Shown in pieces: positions 1 to 8,579 of a stretch of DNA of 64,000 nt; the stretch's first letter is position 1, and each line of letters starts with the position of its first letter. The stretch lies in the IMG/VR virus record IMGVR_UViG_3300042862_000198, positions 1-64,000 of that record; one strand, written 5' to 3'. The notes under the pieces were generated by a model. That model was given only the letters and a program-made list of their open reading frames with translations, did not search any database and was not told the DNA's origin. Position numbers and translations under genes: made by a program. This DNA comes from a virus.

Positions 1-205
1 TTTTACCATCTGAATTTATAAATGAATTACCAAATACTTTTTCACATTCAAATATACCTTCACTATGATGTCTAAACATTCTGTGTTTACTGTGTCCTAT
101 CCAAGCCTTAGTTTCATCAAACCAATCATGAATAGGTTGGTAATCAGATAACTGACCACCCCATTTTCTAACTGAGGATTTGCAATGTTGCATTGGATGT
201 GCCAT
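1..205 (-). CDS. DUF6915-like protein (partial, 3' end outside window)
   Basis: The first 68 codons of a minus-strand gene that runs off the left edge. The start is an ATG at 203-205 that overlaps the stop of the upstream gene by one base (TAATG), so the two are translationally coupled. The protein begins MAHPMQHC and contains the run PIHDWFDETKAW, followed by a His-rich stretch ending RHHSEGIFECE. I recognise this pattern as the DUF6915 family of small phage and bacterial proteins. The clustered His and Cys residues suggest metal binding (inference). No function is known to me. Confidence 0.7.
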   Translation of the reverse strand, partial: MAHPMQHCKSSVRKWGGQLSDYQPIHDWFDETKAWIGHSKHRMFRHHSEGIFECEKVFGNSFINSDGK

Positions 206-372
206 TACATCTTATATTTTATTTGATAAATAATTTCATTTTTAGCATCACCATATCCTTCACCATAAGCATCTTCATGTATATCTTCTACTTTTTCAAG
301 TATTTCTTTTATTAATTCATCTGTTAGTGTTTTATTCTTCAAAACTTCTAACCACTTTTCAAAATCTATCAT
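205..372 (-). CDS. Small acidic hypothetical protein, 55 aa
   Basis: A short gene, MIDFEKWLEVLKNK..., ending in YKM. It is coupled to its downstream neighbour by a one-base stop/start overlap. The sequence is mostly charged and probably alpha-helical, and lacks membrane segments or cysteines. Codon use matches the neighbours and the gap it fills is otherwise empty, which supports it as real. I do not recognise the family. Confidence 0.65.
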   Translation of the reverse strand: MIDFEKWLEVLKNKTLTDELIKEILEKVEDIHEDAYGEGYGDAKNEIIYQIKYKM

Positions 373-378
373 ATTTTT

Positions 379-822
379 TTAATTTAAACTTTTACTAATT
401 AAATCTCCATCATGTTCAAATTCTTCAGTATCAGTAACATAAATAGTATTAGTTATTTCATATTCACCTGAAGGAATTTTAATGAGCATTACTCCATAAC
501 CACCATCATTATTCCACCAATCTTCTATATCATTTAGAATTTTTTCATTTGCAAAGTCTGTTAGTTCATCTTTAAGTTCACCATCAAGATCTGCTAAATA
601 AAGAATATCTTCTCCATAAGTACTTAAATTTATAATATCATAAAAACTAACTTCTTTAGTTGTAGTATATAAAACATCATCAATTTCTCCATCATCTCCT
701 CCACCTGAGTATAATATCTTAACTCCGGTCACACCAAGGTCAGCCAACTTTAATAGAAGGCCTGTCATTTCATTTTCTGTCATATTATTTTGTTTTGTAA
801 AATCTGCCAAGGATATTGGCAT
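379..822 (-). CDS. DUF6878-like acidic hypothetical protein, 147 aa
   Basis: An acidic protein rich in Asp/Glu with a glycine/aspartate loop (GGGDDGE) near residue 40 and several aromatic beta-strand-like stretches. It resembles DUF6878-type phage proteins; this is a weak recognition. The ATG at 822 overlaps the upstream gene by 38 bases. The internal ATG at 783 (MTENEM) would leave one base between genes and is a reasonable alternative start. The gene at 8853-9104 starts with the similar MTEND. Confidence 0.6.
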   Translation of the reverse strand: MPISLADFTKQNNMTENEMTGLLLKLADLGVTGVKILYSGGGDDGEIDDVLYTTTKEVSFYDIINLSTYGEDILYLADLDGELKDELTDFANEKILNDIEDWWNNDGGYGVMLIKIPSGEYEITNTIYVTDTEEFEHDGDLISKSLN

Positions 823-1210
823 TTAAATAATTTTCTTTCTCAAGCACTTCATATTTAAACTGGTGCTTTACTTCTTGATAAGTTAATTCTGTAGCAGAAT
901 AACAAATTAACAAGATCTCTCTTTTAATAATAACTCCTGCTTTGTGAGCTTCTTTTAATTGTTGATTACTACTGTAGTAATTTTCAAAATTAGCTTTTTG
1001 TTCTTTAGTATATTTCTTTAACCTTTTATCAGTAACTAATGCTAAAGCTTTTTTACCAAGTTTCTTTTTTACATTTGAAAAGAAATTCTTTTTACCAATA
1101 TAGGCATAAGTATTTCCATTTAATATCACTGACATGTGATAAATAAACCCAATACCATTTTCTGGTATATTTGTTTCAGTAAACTTTTTACCTTGGTATA
1201 TCCAACTCAT
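785..1210 (-). CDS. GIY-YIG-like putative endonuclease, 141 aa
   Basis: The order of motifs fits compact phage GIY-YIG nucleases of the Seg type: an N-terminal strand with YAYIGKK, a basic helix, YYSSNQQLKEA, then REILLICYS and a C-terminal EVKHQF/YLNANILGRF region. Key elements are Tyr-x-Tyr-Ile-Gly-Lys near residue 36, the later Arg-Glu and the Asn near the end. It sits between the primase and a small acidic gene. A role in DNA cleavage or homing is inferred. The first GIY element (GFIYHM) is degenerate, so activity is not certain. Confidence 0.6.
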   Translation of the reverse strand: MSWIYQGKKFTETNIPENGIGFIYHMSVILNGNTYAYIGKKNFFSNVKKKLGKKALALVTDKRLKKYTKEQKANFENYYSSNQQLKEAHKAGVIIKREILLICYSATELTYQEVKHQFKYEVLEKENYLNANILGRFYKTK

Positions 1211-2190
1211 AATGCTTGTTTTAGTAAAGGTAATAATATATCTCTAACTTTATCAATACCATGCTTTGCTACTGAATCAGATAAGTCTTTTTCCATAGGA
1301 AGAACAACATAACTAAAATTATATTTATGTTTATATCTTTCAGCAGCTTTGATACCAGGTTCATCATTATCAAACAGTACAATTATAGATTTATATTTTT
1401 TACTAAGTTTGTTGATTGTAGACTCTGGAATCATAGTATTCTCACTATCTGGTGCTATAGATTCTGCATTAACTATTCTAAGTTTTTGAAATACCATAAG
1501 ATCTTTTAAAGAAGAAGTTATAATTAAATAATCTTTTTCAAAAGTTAACTGCTCATGTCCTTGTGGATAGTTTTGTATTTTAATAAATTTTTTATTTAAG
1601 TTTTTTGGCATATAAACTTTATACAAAGATCCATCATTTCTGAAATAACCATACATATATGGTTTCTCAAACTTAAATAAAATTATACTATCATCTATAT
1701 CTTTTTTTTCCATTGTAAAATAGCTCAATGGTGATACATTATAATGTTCAAGTAATGTTGATCCAATTTTATATCTTGTCCAATATTGTTGATCTGATGT
1801 ATTCCAATGTCTTATTTCATGGTCAACCACTTTAAATTTATCATGAATTTTAAATTCTCTTTTTTCAAAAAAAGTATTATTATTTATATATTCTTGATAA
1901 TCAGAAAGTATTTTGCTTGTAGCATGAGATCTAGTTGGCATATTATATAATGCTTTAACTAACTCTATGTTATCACCTTGATTTCCAGATGAAAAATCTT
2001 TAAATTTATAATATCCTGATGTTGCATCAATATAAATACACATAGAAGGAATCTTATCCTTTGAATTAAAAGCAGATAATATTTTAATATCTTGTCCTGT
2101 GAGTTTTTCTTTTAAGTTAAGATAATTCTCAAAAACCCATTCTCTTGGTACATCTCTTAAATCAGAAATTAAATTTTTAGTTGAAATCAT
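1207..2190 (-). CDS. DnaG-type primase with TOPRIM domain
   Basis: A 327-residue protein expected to make RNA primers at the replication fork, working with the DnaB-type helicase at 4307-5308. The first third has a primase-core-like strand pattern (YYKFKDFSSG, as in DnaG-type N-terminal domains). The C-terminal third is a TOPRIM fold, with the acidic residue in NAES near residue 250 and a clear LFDNDEPG motif (Asp-x-Asp) near 280. The start at 2190 is chosen because an upstream in-frame ATG at 2247 would place a transcription terminator hairpin inside the gene. No zinc-binding domain is visible, so this is a short primase. Its stop overlaps the next gene. Confidence 0.85.
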   Translation of the reverse strand: MISTKNLISDLRDVPREWVFENYLNLKEKLTGQDIKILSAFNSKDKIPSMCIYIDATSGYYKFKDFSSGNQGDNIELVKALYNMPTRSHATSKILSDYQEYINNNTFFEKREFKIHDKFKVVDHEIRHWNTSDQQYWTRYKIGSTLLEHYNVSPLSYFTMEKKDIDDSIILFKFEKPYMYGYFRNDGSLYKVYMPKNLNKKFIKIQNYPQGHEQLTFEKDYLIITSSLKDLMVFQKLRIVNAESIAPDSENTMIPESTINKLSKKYKSIIVLFDNDEPGIKAAERYKHKYNFSYVVLPMEKDLSDSVAKHGIDKVRDILLPLLKQAL

Positions 2191-2208
2191 GATATAATTT
2201 TTAATAAC

Positions 2209-2240
2209 AAAAAAAGAGGAACCATTTCTGATTCCTCTTA
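2209..2240 (-). terminator. Intrinsic terminator after the SSB-like gene
   Basis: Read on the minus strand, AAGAGGAA pairs with TTCCTCTT across a loop of about ten bases, followed by a run of T residues. It lies between the SSB-like gene and the primase, so it should limit read-through into the primase and raise SSB output relative to it. Confidence 0.75.
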
Positions 2241-2254
2241 ATACCAAATAAAAT

Positions 2255-2935
2255 TTAGTCTAATGAAAAATCAGAAGATGATTTAGAAGGAATTGAGAAA
2301 GAATCATCATCCCCAAAAGCTTTAACATCTTTTATTTCAGTTTTTCTTAAGTGTAATGCTTCAGTATATTGTATAACCTTGCCACCTTCAACTTCACCAT
2401 ATGCATACTTACCTTTTTCTGATTTTGGTAAATACATATCATAGTTAGTATATCCTGTTTTGCCAATATATTCTTTACCAGCAACACAAAATTCTAGATA
2501 GTTATCTTTAAAGTCAGCAGTTTTATTAAAAGCTATAATAAGATCATCAATTGTTTGATGTAAACCATCTTGAGCAATAAACCAATCATTAATATCTAAT
2601 GCTTTACATAAGTTCTGCATAAAAATCATCATAGATCTATCTCTCTGAATTTTAATTCCAGACTTAGTCTCTCCATCAGCAAATGCATATTGACTAGCTT
2701 TTACTCTACCAATCTGACCATTATGTTTGCCTTTACTTTCATCATCTTTATCAACCCAGAATCCTTCAAAACCACTAATTGGTTCTGTTTCTACATTTAA
2801 TACTAAATGTTTAGCACCATCTATAAATTGAAAATCTTCTAGCATAAGGCTATTAATTTTTAATACATGATTGCCTGGTGCAATTGTTTTTGGTTGGCCT
2901 GTTCCTGTACCTAGGTCTGTTGTACTTAATCCCAT
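2255..2935 (-). CDS. Putative single-stranded DNA-binding protein
   Basis: A 226-residue protein in the replication cluster, beside the Sak4-like ATPase, primase and helicase. The body looks like a beta-rich OB-type core with aromatic residues (FEGFWVDKD, YLEFCVAGKEYIGK). The tail is acidic and Ser-rich, ending DFSLD. An acidic tail with a hydrophobic residue near the end is the usual partner-recruiting tip of bacterial and phage SSBs. The gene has its own downstream terminator, consistent with high output. The call rests on context, tail and general pattern, not on an exact family match. Confidence 0.6.
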   Translation of the reverse strand: MGLSTTDLGTGTGQPKTIAPGNHVLKINSLMLEDFQFIDGAKHLVLNVETEPISGFEGFWVDKDDESKGKHNGQIGRVKASQYAFADGETKSGIKIQRDRSMMIFMQNLCKALDINDWFIAQDGLHQTIDDLIIAFNKTADFKDNYLEFCVAGKEYIGKTGYTNYDMYLPKSEKGKYAYGEVEGGKVIQYTEALHLRKTEIKDVKAFGDDDSFSIPSKSSSDFSLD

Positions 2936-2954
2936 TTTTATTTTTTTTTATTTG

Positions 2955-3677
2955 TTACACATATATTTTATCCCAGTGAAAAATAATTTCACCTTTATCA
3001 TTCATTTCAGAAACTACTATCTCTTCATTTCTTAGGTGTTCTGGCCTTGCACCACAAGTTACTTCTTCACTAGTTTTAAAAGATAAAATTGTTTTATCAC
3101 CCTTTCTAAACATATAGCCTATTGCATCAGCATTGGCACATATTAAGGATTTAATTTTACCAGTTAAATCTATGTTAGCTGCCATTACCATTTCACCTTT
3201 ATCATCTACCTGTTTGTCTTTAATATGACCAGATAAAATAATATGGGGTGCTAAGGTATCAATAAAATCTAAAACTTGAAAAAAAGCTTGTCTTAAATAT
3301 AAATATCCTGCACCATTAGGTAATGATAATACATTGTCTCCATCATAGTGTTTACCCATAGATGTTTCTTTGTATAACTTTATTGCTAAAGGCATTACCA
3401 TATCTTCTAATGCAGTTACTGTATCTATAGTAAGATACTTATATGGACTATTTGCTTCTTTAATTGCTTTACCAGCATCTAGAAGTTCTTTAAGACTTGA
3501 AATTTTAATTTTCATAGCCTCTACATAATCAGAACCATTTTCTAAATCCATTAATAAATTATTTTCTAAACCAGAAAAAGCAGTTGTTTTTCCTGTTTTA
3601 GGCTTTGAATAAATAATTAATCTTTTAGGATTAAATCTTGTTGGTTTTTCTTTCTTTGTTGGAAGTACTATACTCAT
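2955..3677 (-). CDS. Sak4-like RecA-fold ATPase (recombination/annealing)
   Basis: A 240-residue P-loop protein with Walker A SKPKTGKT at about residues 24-31, a DLENG strand, a Walker-B-like strand LTIDTVTALEDM, and IILSGHIKD further on. This is the layout of the phage Sak4 / AAA_24 family, which assist single-strand annealing and recombination together with the phage SSB. The SSB-like gene lies directly downstream, which is the usual association. It is part of a closely spaced replication operon. Confidence 0.85.
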   Translation of the reverse strand: MSIVLPTKKEKPTRFNPKRLIIYSKPKTGKTTAFSGLENNLLMDLENGSDYVEAMKIKISSLKELLDAGKAIKEANSPYKYLTIDTVTALEDMVMPLAIKLYKETSMGKHYDGDNVLSLPNGAGYLYLRQAFFQVLDFIDTLAPHIILSGHIKDKQVDDKGEMVMAANIDLTGKIKSLICANADAIGYMFRKGDKTILSFKTSEEVTCGARPEHLRNEEIVVSEMNDKGEIIFHWDKIYV

Positions 3678-3678
3678 G

Positions 3679-4296
3679 TTATTTAATTATTAGTGCTAAT
3701 TTTTGAAAATCTTGAGCTATCCTTAATAATATATCTGAAGCTGATTCATTATTACTTTCTAAATTAATTTCTACTGTAGTTGGAAATTGTTGTTCAAAGT
3801 CAGGAAATAAACTTAGACTTTTTTGTAATTTAGGAAGACCATCTTCTTCTATTTTTAATTTAGTATCAACATCAGATTTTCTTTTTTCATAAAGAGCATA
3901 TGTTATCTCTGTACCATCTTTAAGAACAGCTGATATCTCAGAAACTGGAACAGTATAAGTAGAATAACTTTCACCTTTTCCATTTGTAGTTTCTCTTACA
4001 TCATATTCTTCATAAAAAAACGGATTGTTTTTAAACTTAAACAGTTGTCTATCACTATTCATTGGTACTACATCTACATCTATGCCTTGACTGTCTTTTA
4101 CATTATCATAGAACTCTATGTAAATGTCTTCATTCTTTTTTAACTCCCATTCAAAAAACTGAACATGTCTTCCATATTTTCCTTTTTGAAAGAATGCAGT
4201 TTTTATGGTAAAGAAAGGTTCATCAATTTTAAGATTTTTAAAAGTTTCTAAGTGTTTAACATAGAAATCTTTTTCTTTTTCTTTTCTAATACTCAT
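3679..4296 (-). CDS. Hypothetical replication-cluster protein, 205 aa
   Basis: I do not recognise this protein. It is charged and mixed alpha/beta with strong strand motifs (FFTIKTAFF, HVQFFEWELKK, IYIEFYD) and no cysteines or membrane segment. It lies one base upstream of the Sak4-like gene and just downstream of the helicase, so it probably acts in replication or recombination. A binding or adaptor role is possible, but nothing in the sequence proves it. Confidence 0.75.
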   Translation of the reverse strand: MSIRKEKEKDFYVKHLETFKNLKIDEPFFTIKTAFFQKGKYGRHVQFFEWELKKNEDIYIEFYDNVKDSQGIDVDVVPMNSDRQLFKFKNNPFFYEEYDVRETTNGKGESYSTYTVPVSEISAVLKDGTEITYALYEKRKSDVDTKLKIEEDGLPKLQKSLSLFPDFEQQFPTTVEINLESNNESASDILLRIAQDFQKLALIIK

Positions 4297-4306
4297 TTGT
4301 TTGTTT

Positions 4307-5308
4307 TTAAATTGCTATTTTTTTTGTTGCTTGGGGTGGTGTGTCTATTTCAACAATTCTCATAGTACTTCTATCAAGCTTAAAAAAACTTATTCTAGTT
4401 GTACCATTTCTAGACTTTAAGAAATGAAAGATTAACATGTCCTCATCATTTATAATAAATCTTTCAGGCCCATACTGTCTAATTTTTCTAATTGAAGGTT
4501 TGTTAATTCCCATAACTACATCTGCATGTTGCAATAAGGCATCTGACCCATATATATCAGAATCTAATACATAATTTCCATATTCACCATCTCTCTGTCT
4601 ATCAGGAGAATCAATATTTCTATTAAGCTGGCTTAATACTACAAAAGCAATTGGATATTTCTTTTTCATAATGGTGAGAGCCTCACCTAAGCTATTTAAC
4701 ATCTCAAATTTATCTTTTTGTCCTCTGCCAACTCTAAATAGTGCTGAATGATCTATAGTAATCAACATGTTTGTAAATTCACCATCTTCTTGCCTGTGTT
4801 TTTCCATTTCATAATGAATGGTAGCACACATTTCATCAACGGTACATGAATCATAAACTACATTTATAAAGTCTTTATCAATAGACTTTTCATAATACTC
4901 AACACATTTATAAAATACTTTCTCATCTACAGGATTACCACCCTTGCTCATTAATGTATTGTAATCAGAACCTGTATTCAGACTTAATTTTCTTATTCCA
5001 TTGGTTTCATCAACCATTTCCATCTGGAACTTTAAAACTCTAAATTCTTGGTCAGTGTTGTGTTCTATAATATCACTAATCAACTGTTCCATAAATAAAG
5101 TTTTTCCTGTTCCCGGTCTAGCACCTACTATAGTGATAGTTCTCCATTCTAATCCATCACAAAAAGCATCATTAAACTTAGGCCATGCACTTCTGAGAGA
5201 TTTAACATCTCCTTTTCTTCTTGCCTTAATTTTGATGATAGCTTTTCTTAAAGCATCTCTCTCACTTACAGGCATTAAAGGCCTGGCACCATTAAATAAT
5301 TCTGCCAT
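4307..5308 (-). CDS. DnaB-type replicative helicase (RecA-like domain)
   Basis: A 333-residue protein that matches the C-terminal motor domain of DnaB helicases. Walker A GARPGTGKT is at residues 62-70, and a Walker B strand (LITIDHSAL) follows. A FVVLSQLNR motif and the stretch GSDALLQHADVV are typical of DnaB motifs H3/H4. The DnaG-interacting N-terminal domain of bacterial DnaB is missing or reduced to about 50 residues. It should unwind DNA ahead of the replisome and pair with the primase encoded 2 kb downstream. Final residues are basic. Confidence 0.9.
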   Translation of the reverse strand: MAELFNGARPLMPVSERDALRKAIIKIKARRKGDVKSLRSAWPKFNDAFCDGLEWRTITIVGARPGTGKTLFMEQLISDIIEHNTDQEFRVLKFQMEMVDETNGIRKLSLNTGSDYNTLMSKGGNPVDEKVFYKCVEYYEKSIDKDFINVVYDSCTVDEMCATIHYEMEKHRQEDGEFTNMLITIDHSALFRVGRGQKDKFEMLNSLGEALTIMKKKYPIAFVVLSQLNRNIDSPDRQRDGEYGNYVLDSDIYGSDALLQHADVVMGINKPSIRKIRQYGPERFIINDEDMLIFHFLKSRNGTTRISFFKLDRSTMRIVEIDTPPQATKKIAI

Positions 5309-5313
5309 AAAAT

Positions 5314-5490
5314 CTAAGTATTATGTATTTTTGCTTTGTTATACATAGCATGTAGAATGCTAATAATTATCTCAATTAAAATATATTGTCCAATTGTAAC
5401 ATGAACAATAAAAGTATTAACTATAAAATAAGCTATAATACTCCCCAAAATTGCCAACACACTTAACTTTATAGTTTTATTCCATTTCAT
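5314..5490 (-). CDS. Small membrane protein, 58 aa
   Basis: A short gene filling the gap between the helicase and the gene at 5490-6077, to which it is coupled by a one-base stop/start overlap. It begins MKWNKTIKLSVLAILG. There are two hydrophobic segments at roughly residues 9-27 and 34-48, separated by a short polar turn. It is probably an inner-membrane protein. I do not recognise a family. Confidence 0.6.
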   Translation of the reverse strand: MKWNKTIKLSVLAILGSIIAYFIVNTFIVHVTIGQYILIEIIISILHAMYNKAKIHNT

Positions 5491-6077
5491 TATACTATCC
5501 TTTCTTTAAAATATGTTTCAGGTTCATCAAACCCATTATTAAGCAATTCACAATATGTTGCTAAATCAGACTCAAAGGATTTATCTATGTTTTGTTTTCT
5601 TATAAAATACTGAGAAGTTCTCATGAACTCATAATTCCTTATACTGTAGTCATCAACATACTTTTCAGTAGCTTTGATTATTGTTTCCCAATCATAACTG
5701 TAATTTTCAAAAAACCATTTAAAACTGGTTTCTAAATTTTTAGAAGTTGTTCTTGCATATTTTCCAGAAGATAGTTTCCTGTTAGGAAATAATTCAATAT
5801 ATTCTTGGATTCTGTCAATAAACTTTGTTCCTAATAAATCTTGTAATGTTTTTGCTTTAGTCTTTTTGAAAAAACTATTTATTTCTGCCATGAATATAAG
5901 ACTTTTATTAGTTAAAGTCAAATCTTCATTGAGCCAATCATACCTTTTTAATTTAGTTACTTGTAAACTATTATTTACAAAATTATTTGGTACAATCTTT
6001 TCTTTAATACAATGAAGAACATAATATCCATCAGGAGTAATATCTTGTTGCACAAATTTATTAAATATTTCTGTCAT
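5490..6077 (-). CDS. Hypothetical protein, 195 aa, coupled to uracil-DNA glycosylase
   Basis: The ATG at 6075-6077 overlaps the stop of the glycosylase gene (TAATG). Upstream in-frame codons only offer a weak TTG. The protein is helical and charged with many aromatic residues (SFKWFFENYSYDWE) and begins MTEIFNKF. Its place between UDG and the helicase suggests a replication accessory job, for example helicase loading, but this is context only. I do not recognise the family. Confidence 0.75.
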   Translation of the reverse strand: MTEIFNKFVQQDITPDGYYVLHCIKEKIVPNNFVNNSLQVTKLKRYDWLNEDLTLTNKSLIFMAEINSFFKKTKAKTLQDLLGTKFIDRIQEYIELFPNRKLSSGKYARTTSKNLETSFKWFFENYSYDWETIIKATEKYVDDYSIRNYEFMRTSQYFIRKQNIDKSFESDLATYCELLNNGFDEPETYFKERIV

Positions 6078-6757
6078 TACCAAATTATTTTTTTATGTAA
6101 ATTGATTTTATTAAACAAATCTTTTGAATCCCACTTAGAACCATTATAAGCTGCACTTGCAGGATGTTTTACAAAATATTTTATATTAGTATCATCTGTC
6201 ATAGATGACCACTCTTCTGCTTTTTTACCCATATAAACATATACAAGTTCAGATTTATTTATATTCAACCAATCTAATAAATATGTAGTAAACGGCCTCC
6301 ATATATCATAATGACTACCAATATTACCTACTTCAGTTGTCAGAGCTGTATTAAGCATAAGAATACCTTGATTTGACCATATTTTAAGGTCCAGGTCTTC
6401 AATTATAACTTCATTGTCATATACAGTTCTATTGACTTCTTCTAGAATAAATCTTAAACTTGGTTGTAATTTATTTGTATTACTACAACTAAATGATATA
6501 CCATCAGCAACTCCTAATTGAGGATAAGGATCTTGTCCTATTATTACAACTTGAAGATTATCATAAGGACATTCTTCAAATGCTCTAAATACTTGTTTTA
6601 ATGGTGGAGTAAATTTTTTATCATCATTGCTTAATTCCCATAATTTTGTTATTATATTATCAAAATCAGAACTAAAAACAAATGATCTGAAAACTTTGTC
6701 CCACCCATTAATTGCAAATTTATTAAATAATTTTTGTTTTATTTCTTGTAAATTCAT
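6077..6757 (-). CDS. ung: Uracil-DNA glycosylase, family 1
   Basis: A 226-residue enzyme that removes uracil from DNA to start base excision repair. Motif A is VIIGQDPYP near residues 71-79, with the catalytic Asp. FSCS and LNTALT follow, and the C-terminal motif is HPASAAY near residue 200. Standard family-1 enzymes read GQDPYH and HPSPLS, so both motifs carry substitutions, including Pro in place of the His after DPY. The intercalation loop is therefore unusual. The protein has the usual length. Phage UDGs protect AT-rich genomes from deaminated cytosine and misincorporated dUTP. The gene lies in the replication operon. Confidence 0.92.
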   Translation of the reverse strand: MNLQEIKQKLFNKFAINGWDKVFRSFVFSSDFDNIITKLWELSNDDKKFTPPLKQVFRAFEECPYDNLQVVIIGQDPYPQLGVADGISFSCSNTNKLQPSLRFILEEVNRTVYDNEVIIEDLDLKIWSNQGILMLNTALTTEVGNIGSHYDIWRPFTTYLLDWLNINKSELVYVYMGKKAEEWSSMTDDTNIKYFVKHPASAAYNGSKWDSKDLFNKINLHKKIIW

Positions 6758-6773
6758 TTTTTTATTATATTTG
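6746..6773 (+). promoter_or_regulatory. Bacteroidota-type promoter for the plus-strand island
   Basis: A TTG at 6746-6748 and TATATTTG at 6766-6773 are separated by 17 bases and match the -33 TTTG / -7 TAnnTTTG promoter pattern of the Bacteroidota. They lie just upstream of the first plus-strand gene (start 6789), which otherwise has no transcription source in a minus-strand arm. Confidence 0.5.
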
Positions 6774-6788
6774 TTAAAAAATTATATT

Positions 6789-7154
6789 ATGCCACAAACA
6801 CTTACAGAAATAGCAGATAATGCTATTATAGATATTAAAGTAAATAAAAGTTTTTATTTTATGGTAAAAAACTTAGGTTTTACATTGTTTAAATTAATGA
6901 GTACTGAAGAAAGTAATATCTTTAATGAAATTATGCTCAAAAAAGATAATAGTCTACTTCCTGATTATAATACTTTATCTGAACCTCAAAAAAATTTTTA
7001 TACAGTAATGTTATTATTGGCAGAAATTGAAAAAGAAGCAATTAAAAATAATTTAACTCAATCTAAAGAAGTATTAATGCCTGAAGATGAAGATTTTAAA
7101 GTTGAAGATATTCAAAAAGAATTTGATATTCCAGATCCAACTACTCAAGATTAA
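6789..7154 (+). CDS. Hypothetical protein, 121 aa (start of plus-strand island)
   Basis: Begins MPQTLTEIADNAIIDIKV. The reading frame is open further upstream, but the ATG at 6789 follows the promoter-like box and avoids overlap with the glycosylase gene. It is helical with an acidic C-terminus (EDEDFKVEDIQKEFDIPD). Its 3' end overlaps the convergent gene at 7141-7515 by 14 bases. I do not recognise the family. Confidence 0.65.
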   Translation: MPQTLTEIADNAIIDIKVNKSFYFMVKNLGFTLFKLMSTEESNIFNEIMLKKDNSLLPDYNTLSEPQKNFYTVMLLLAEIEKEAIKNNLTQSKEVLMPEDEDFKVEDIQKEFDIPDPTTQD

Positions 7155-7515
7155 TATTATACATTTTTCCAATTTCTATACAAGCTTGTATAGTTAACAT
7201 TATCTCATCTTTAGAACAATCTGCAAAAGATTTACATATTGTTCCTTCTTCTGTACTATAGCATAATCCTGATTGTTCTTTTACTAAAGTTTTCATTTCT
7301 TCAAATGTATAACCAGATTCTTTAGCTAATTCTCTTATACATGCATATACTTTTGCAAGTTGTGCAACACTTTTATTACTTGTTGCTAAACCTATAAATA
7401 TTTCTATTTCCTGACCTTCAGGTAATTTTTCTAGAAATAATTTATAATTTAATTTTGATTTATCATCTAGATAAACTAACTTTCCATTTTCTTTTATTAA
7501 TTTTGATGTAAACAT
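7141..7515 (-). CDS. Hypothetical protein, 124 aa (NinB-like possibility)
   Basis: A basic N-terminal half (LIKENGKLVYLDDKSKL) is followed by a helical core (VAQLAKVYACIRELAKESG) and a C-terminal helix. The pattern of short strands and then helices with a conserved Ala-Lys-Val-Tyr-Ala helix loosely recalls NinB/YqaN-type recombination proteins. I give that as a possibility only. It is divergent from the metallophosphoesterase gene with 29 bases between starts, and convergent with the gene before it. Confidence 0.65.
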   Translation of the reverse strand: MFTSKLIKENGKLVYLDDKSKLNYKLFLEKLPEGQEIEIFIGLATSNKSVAQLAKVYACIRELAKESGYTFEEMKTLVKEQSGLCYSTEEGTICKSFADCSKDEIMLTIQACIEIGKMYNINLE

Positions 7516-7544
7516 GATTTTTTTTTATTAAATATAATGATTAT

Positions 7545-8579
7545 ATGTCAATTATAAAACAGCCAAGTGCTAAAAAAAGTAATACTAATATTATTTTTGA
7601 ATATCTTGAAAAGTTTCCTAATGCACCCTCTAAAACTTTAGCTAGAAAAGTATATTCTGAACAATCTGCATTTTTTGAAACATTTGAACATGCTTATAGT
7701 AGAATAAGATATTATCGTGGACAAAAAGGTTCACACTTAAGAAAAAAATTAAGTAATAAAAACTCTAAATATATACAAGAATTAAAATCTACATTTATGT
7801 CAAATAAATTACAGTTACCTGAATCACATACAAAAGTAAGAAATTCATTTACATTTCCTACAGGATGTAAAAAACTAGGAGTATTTGGAGATGTTCATAT
7901 ACCTTATCATGATAATACTGCTTTAGAAGTAATGTTTAAAAAGTTTGAAGAAGAAAAAGTAGACTCTATATTTATTAATGGAGACTTATTAGACTTTTAC
8001 CAACTATCTTTTCATGAGAAAGATCCAAGAGAAGTTCATTTTAAGGGTGAGATAGAAGCAGGAAAAGAATTTCTTGCATATATCAGAAACAGATTCCCGG
8101 ATATTCCTATTTACTACATTACAGGTAACCATGAAAATAGATTTGAAAGATACTTAAGAATAAAAGCATCTGAACTATTAGACATAGATGAATGTAGACT
8201 AGATGTAATACTACATGTTGCAGAATACAGAATAGAATACTTACCATTCAGAAGTAAAGTAGTATTTGGAGATTATACTATTGAGCACGGTGATAAAATA
8301 CCAGGTGCTGGTGGTGTAGTACCTGCTAGAACACTTCTAATGAGACTTAAGTCTAATTCCATAGTAAATCACTTCCATAAGTCTAGTGAGAGTTCTCAGA
8401 GAGTTTTTGGAGTAGGAGAACCTACAAATATTAGAGCCTATAGTTTAGGTTGTATGTGTGACTTAGCTCCGGAATACATGGAAATCAATGAATGGAATCA
8501 TGGTTTCTGTATAATGAGTAAGATTAAAGACAAAGTATCAGTATCTAATTATAAAATAGAAGGTAATACAATAATTTAA
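7545..8579 (+). CDS. Calcineurin-like metallophosphoesterase with N-terminal basic domain
   Basis: A 344-residue protein. The first 100 residues are basic and helical, a possible DNA-binding part with a KTLARKVYSEQ helix. The metallophosphoesterase domain starts near residue 110: GDVHIPYH (Asp and His metal ligands near 116-118), INGDLLDF (bridging Asp), ITGNHENR (Asn-His) and later EHGDKI and VNHFHKS. All ligand motifs are intact, so it should be an active phosphoesterase, possibly on nucleic acid or a nucleotide. It lies on the plus strand inside the minus-strand arm and is coupled to the next gene. Confidence 0.88.
   Translation: MSIIKQPSAKKSNTNIIFEYLEKFPNAPSKTLARKVYSEQSAFFETFEHAYSRIRYYRGQKGSHLRKKLSNKNSKYIQELKSTFMSNKLQLPESHTKVRNSFTFPTGCKKLGVFGDVHIPYHDNTALEVMFKKFEEEKVDSIFINGDLLDFYQLSFHEKDPREVHFKGEIEAGKEFLAYIRNRFPDIPIYYITGNHENRFERYLRIKASELLDIDECRLDVILHVAEYRIEYLPFRSKVVFGDYTIEHGDKIPGAGGVVPARTLLMRLKSNSIVNHFHKSSESSQRVFGVGEPTNIRAYSLGCMCDLAPEYMEINEWNHGFCIMSKIKDKVSVSNYKIEGNTII

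Noticed and set aside
2191-2247. Longer primase start at 2247
   Set aside because: It would translate through a clear terminator hairpin (2209-2240). The ATG at 2190 is preferred.
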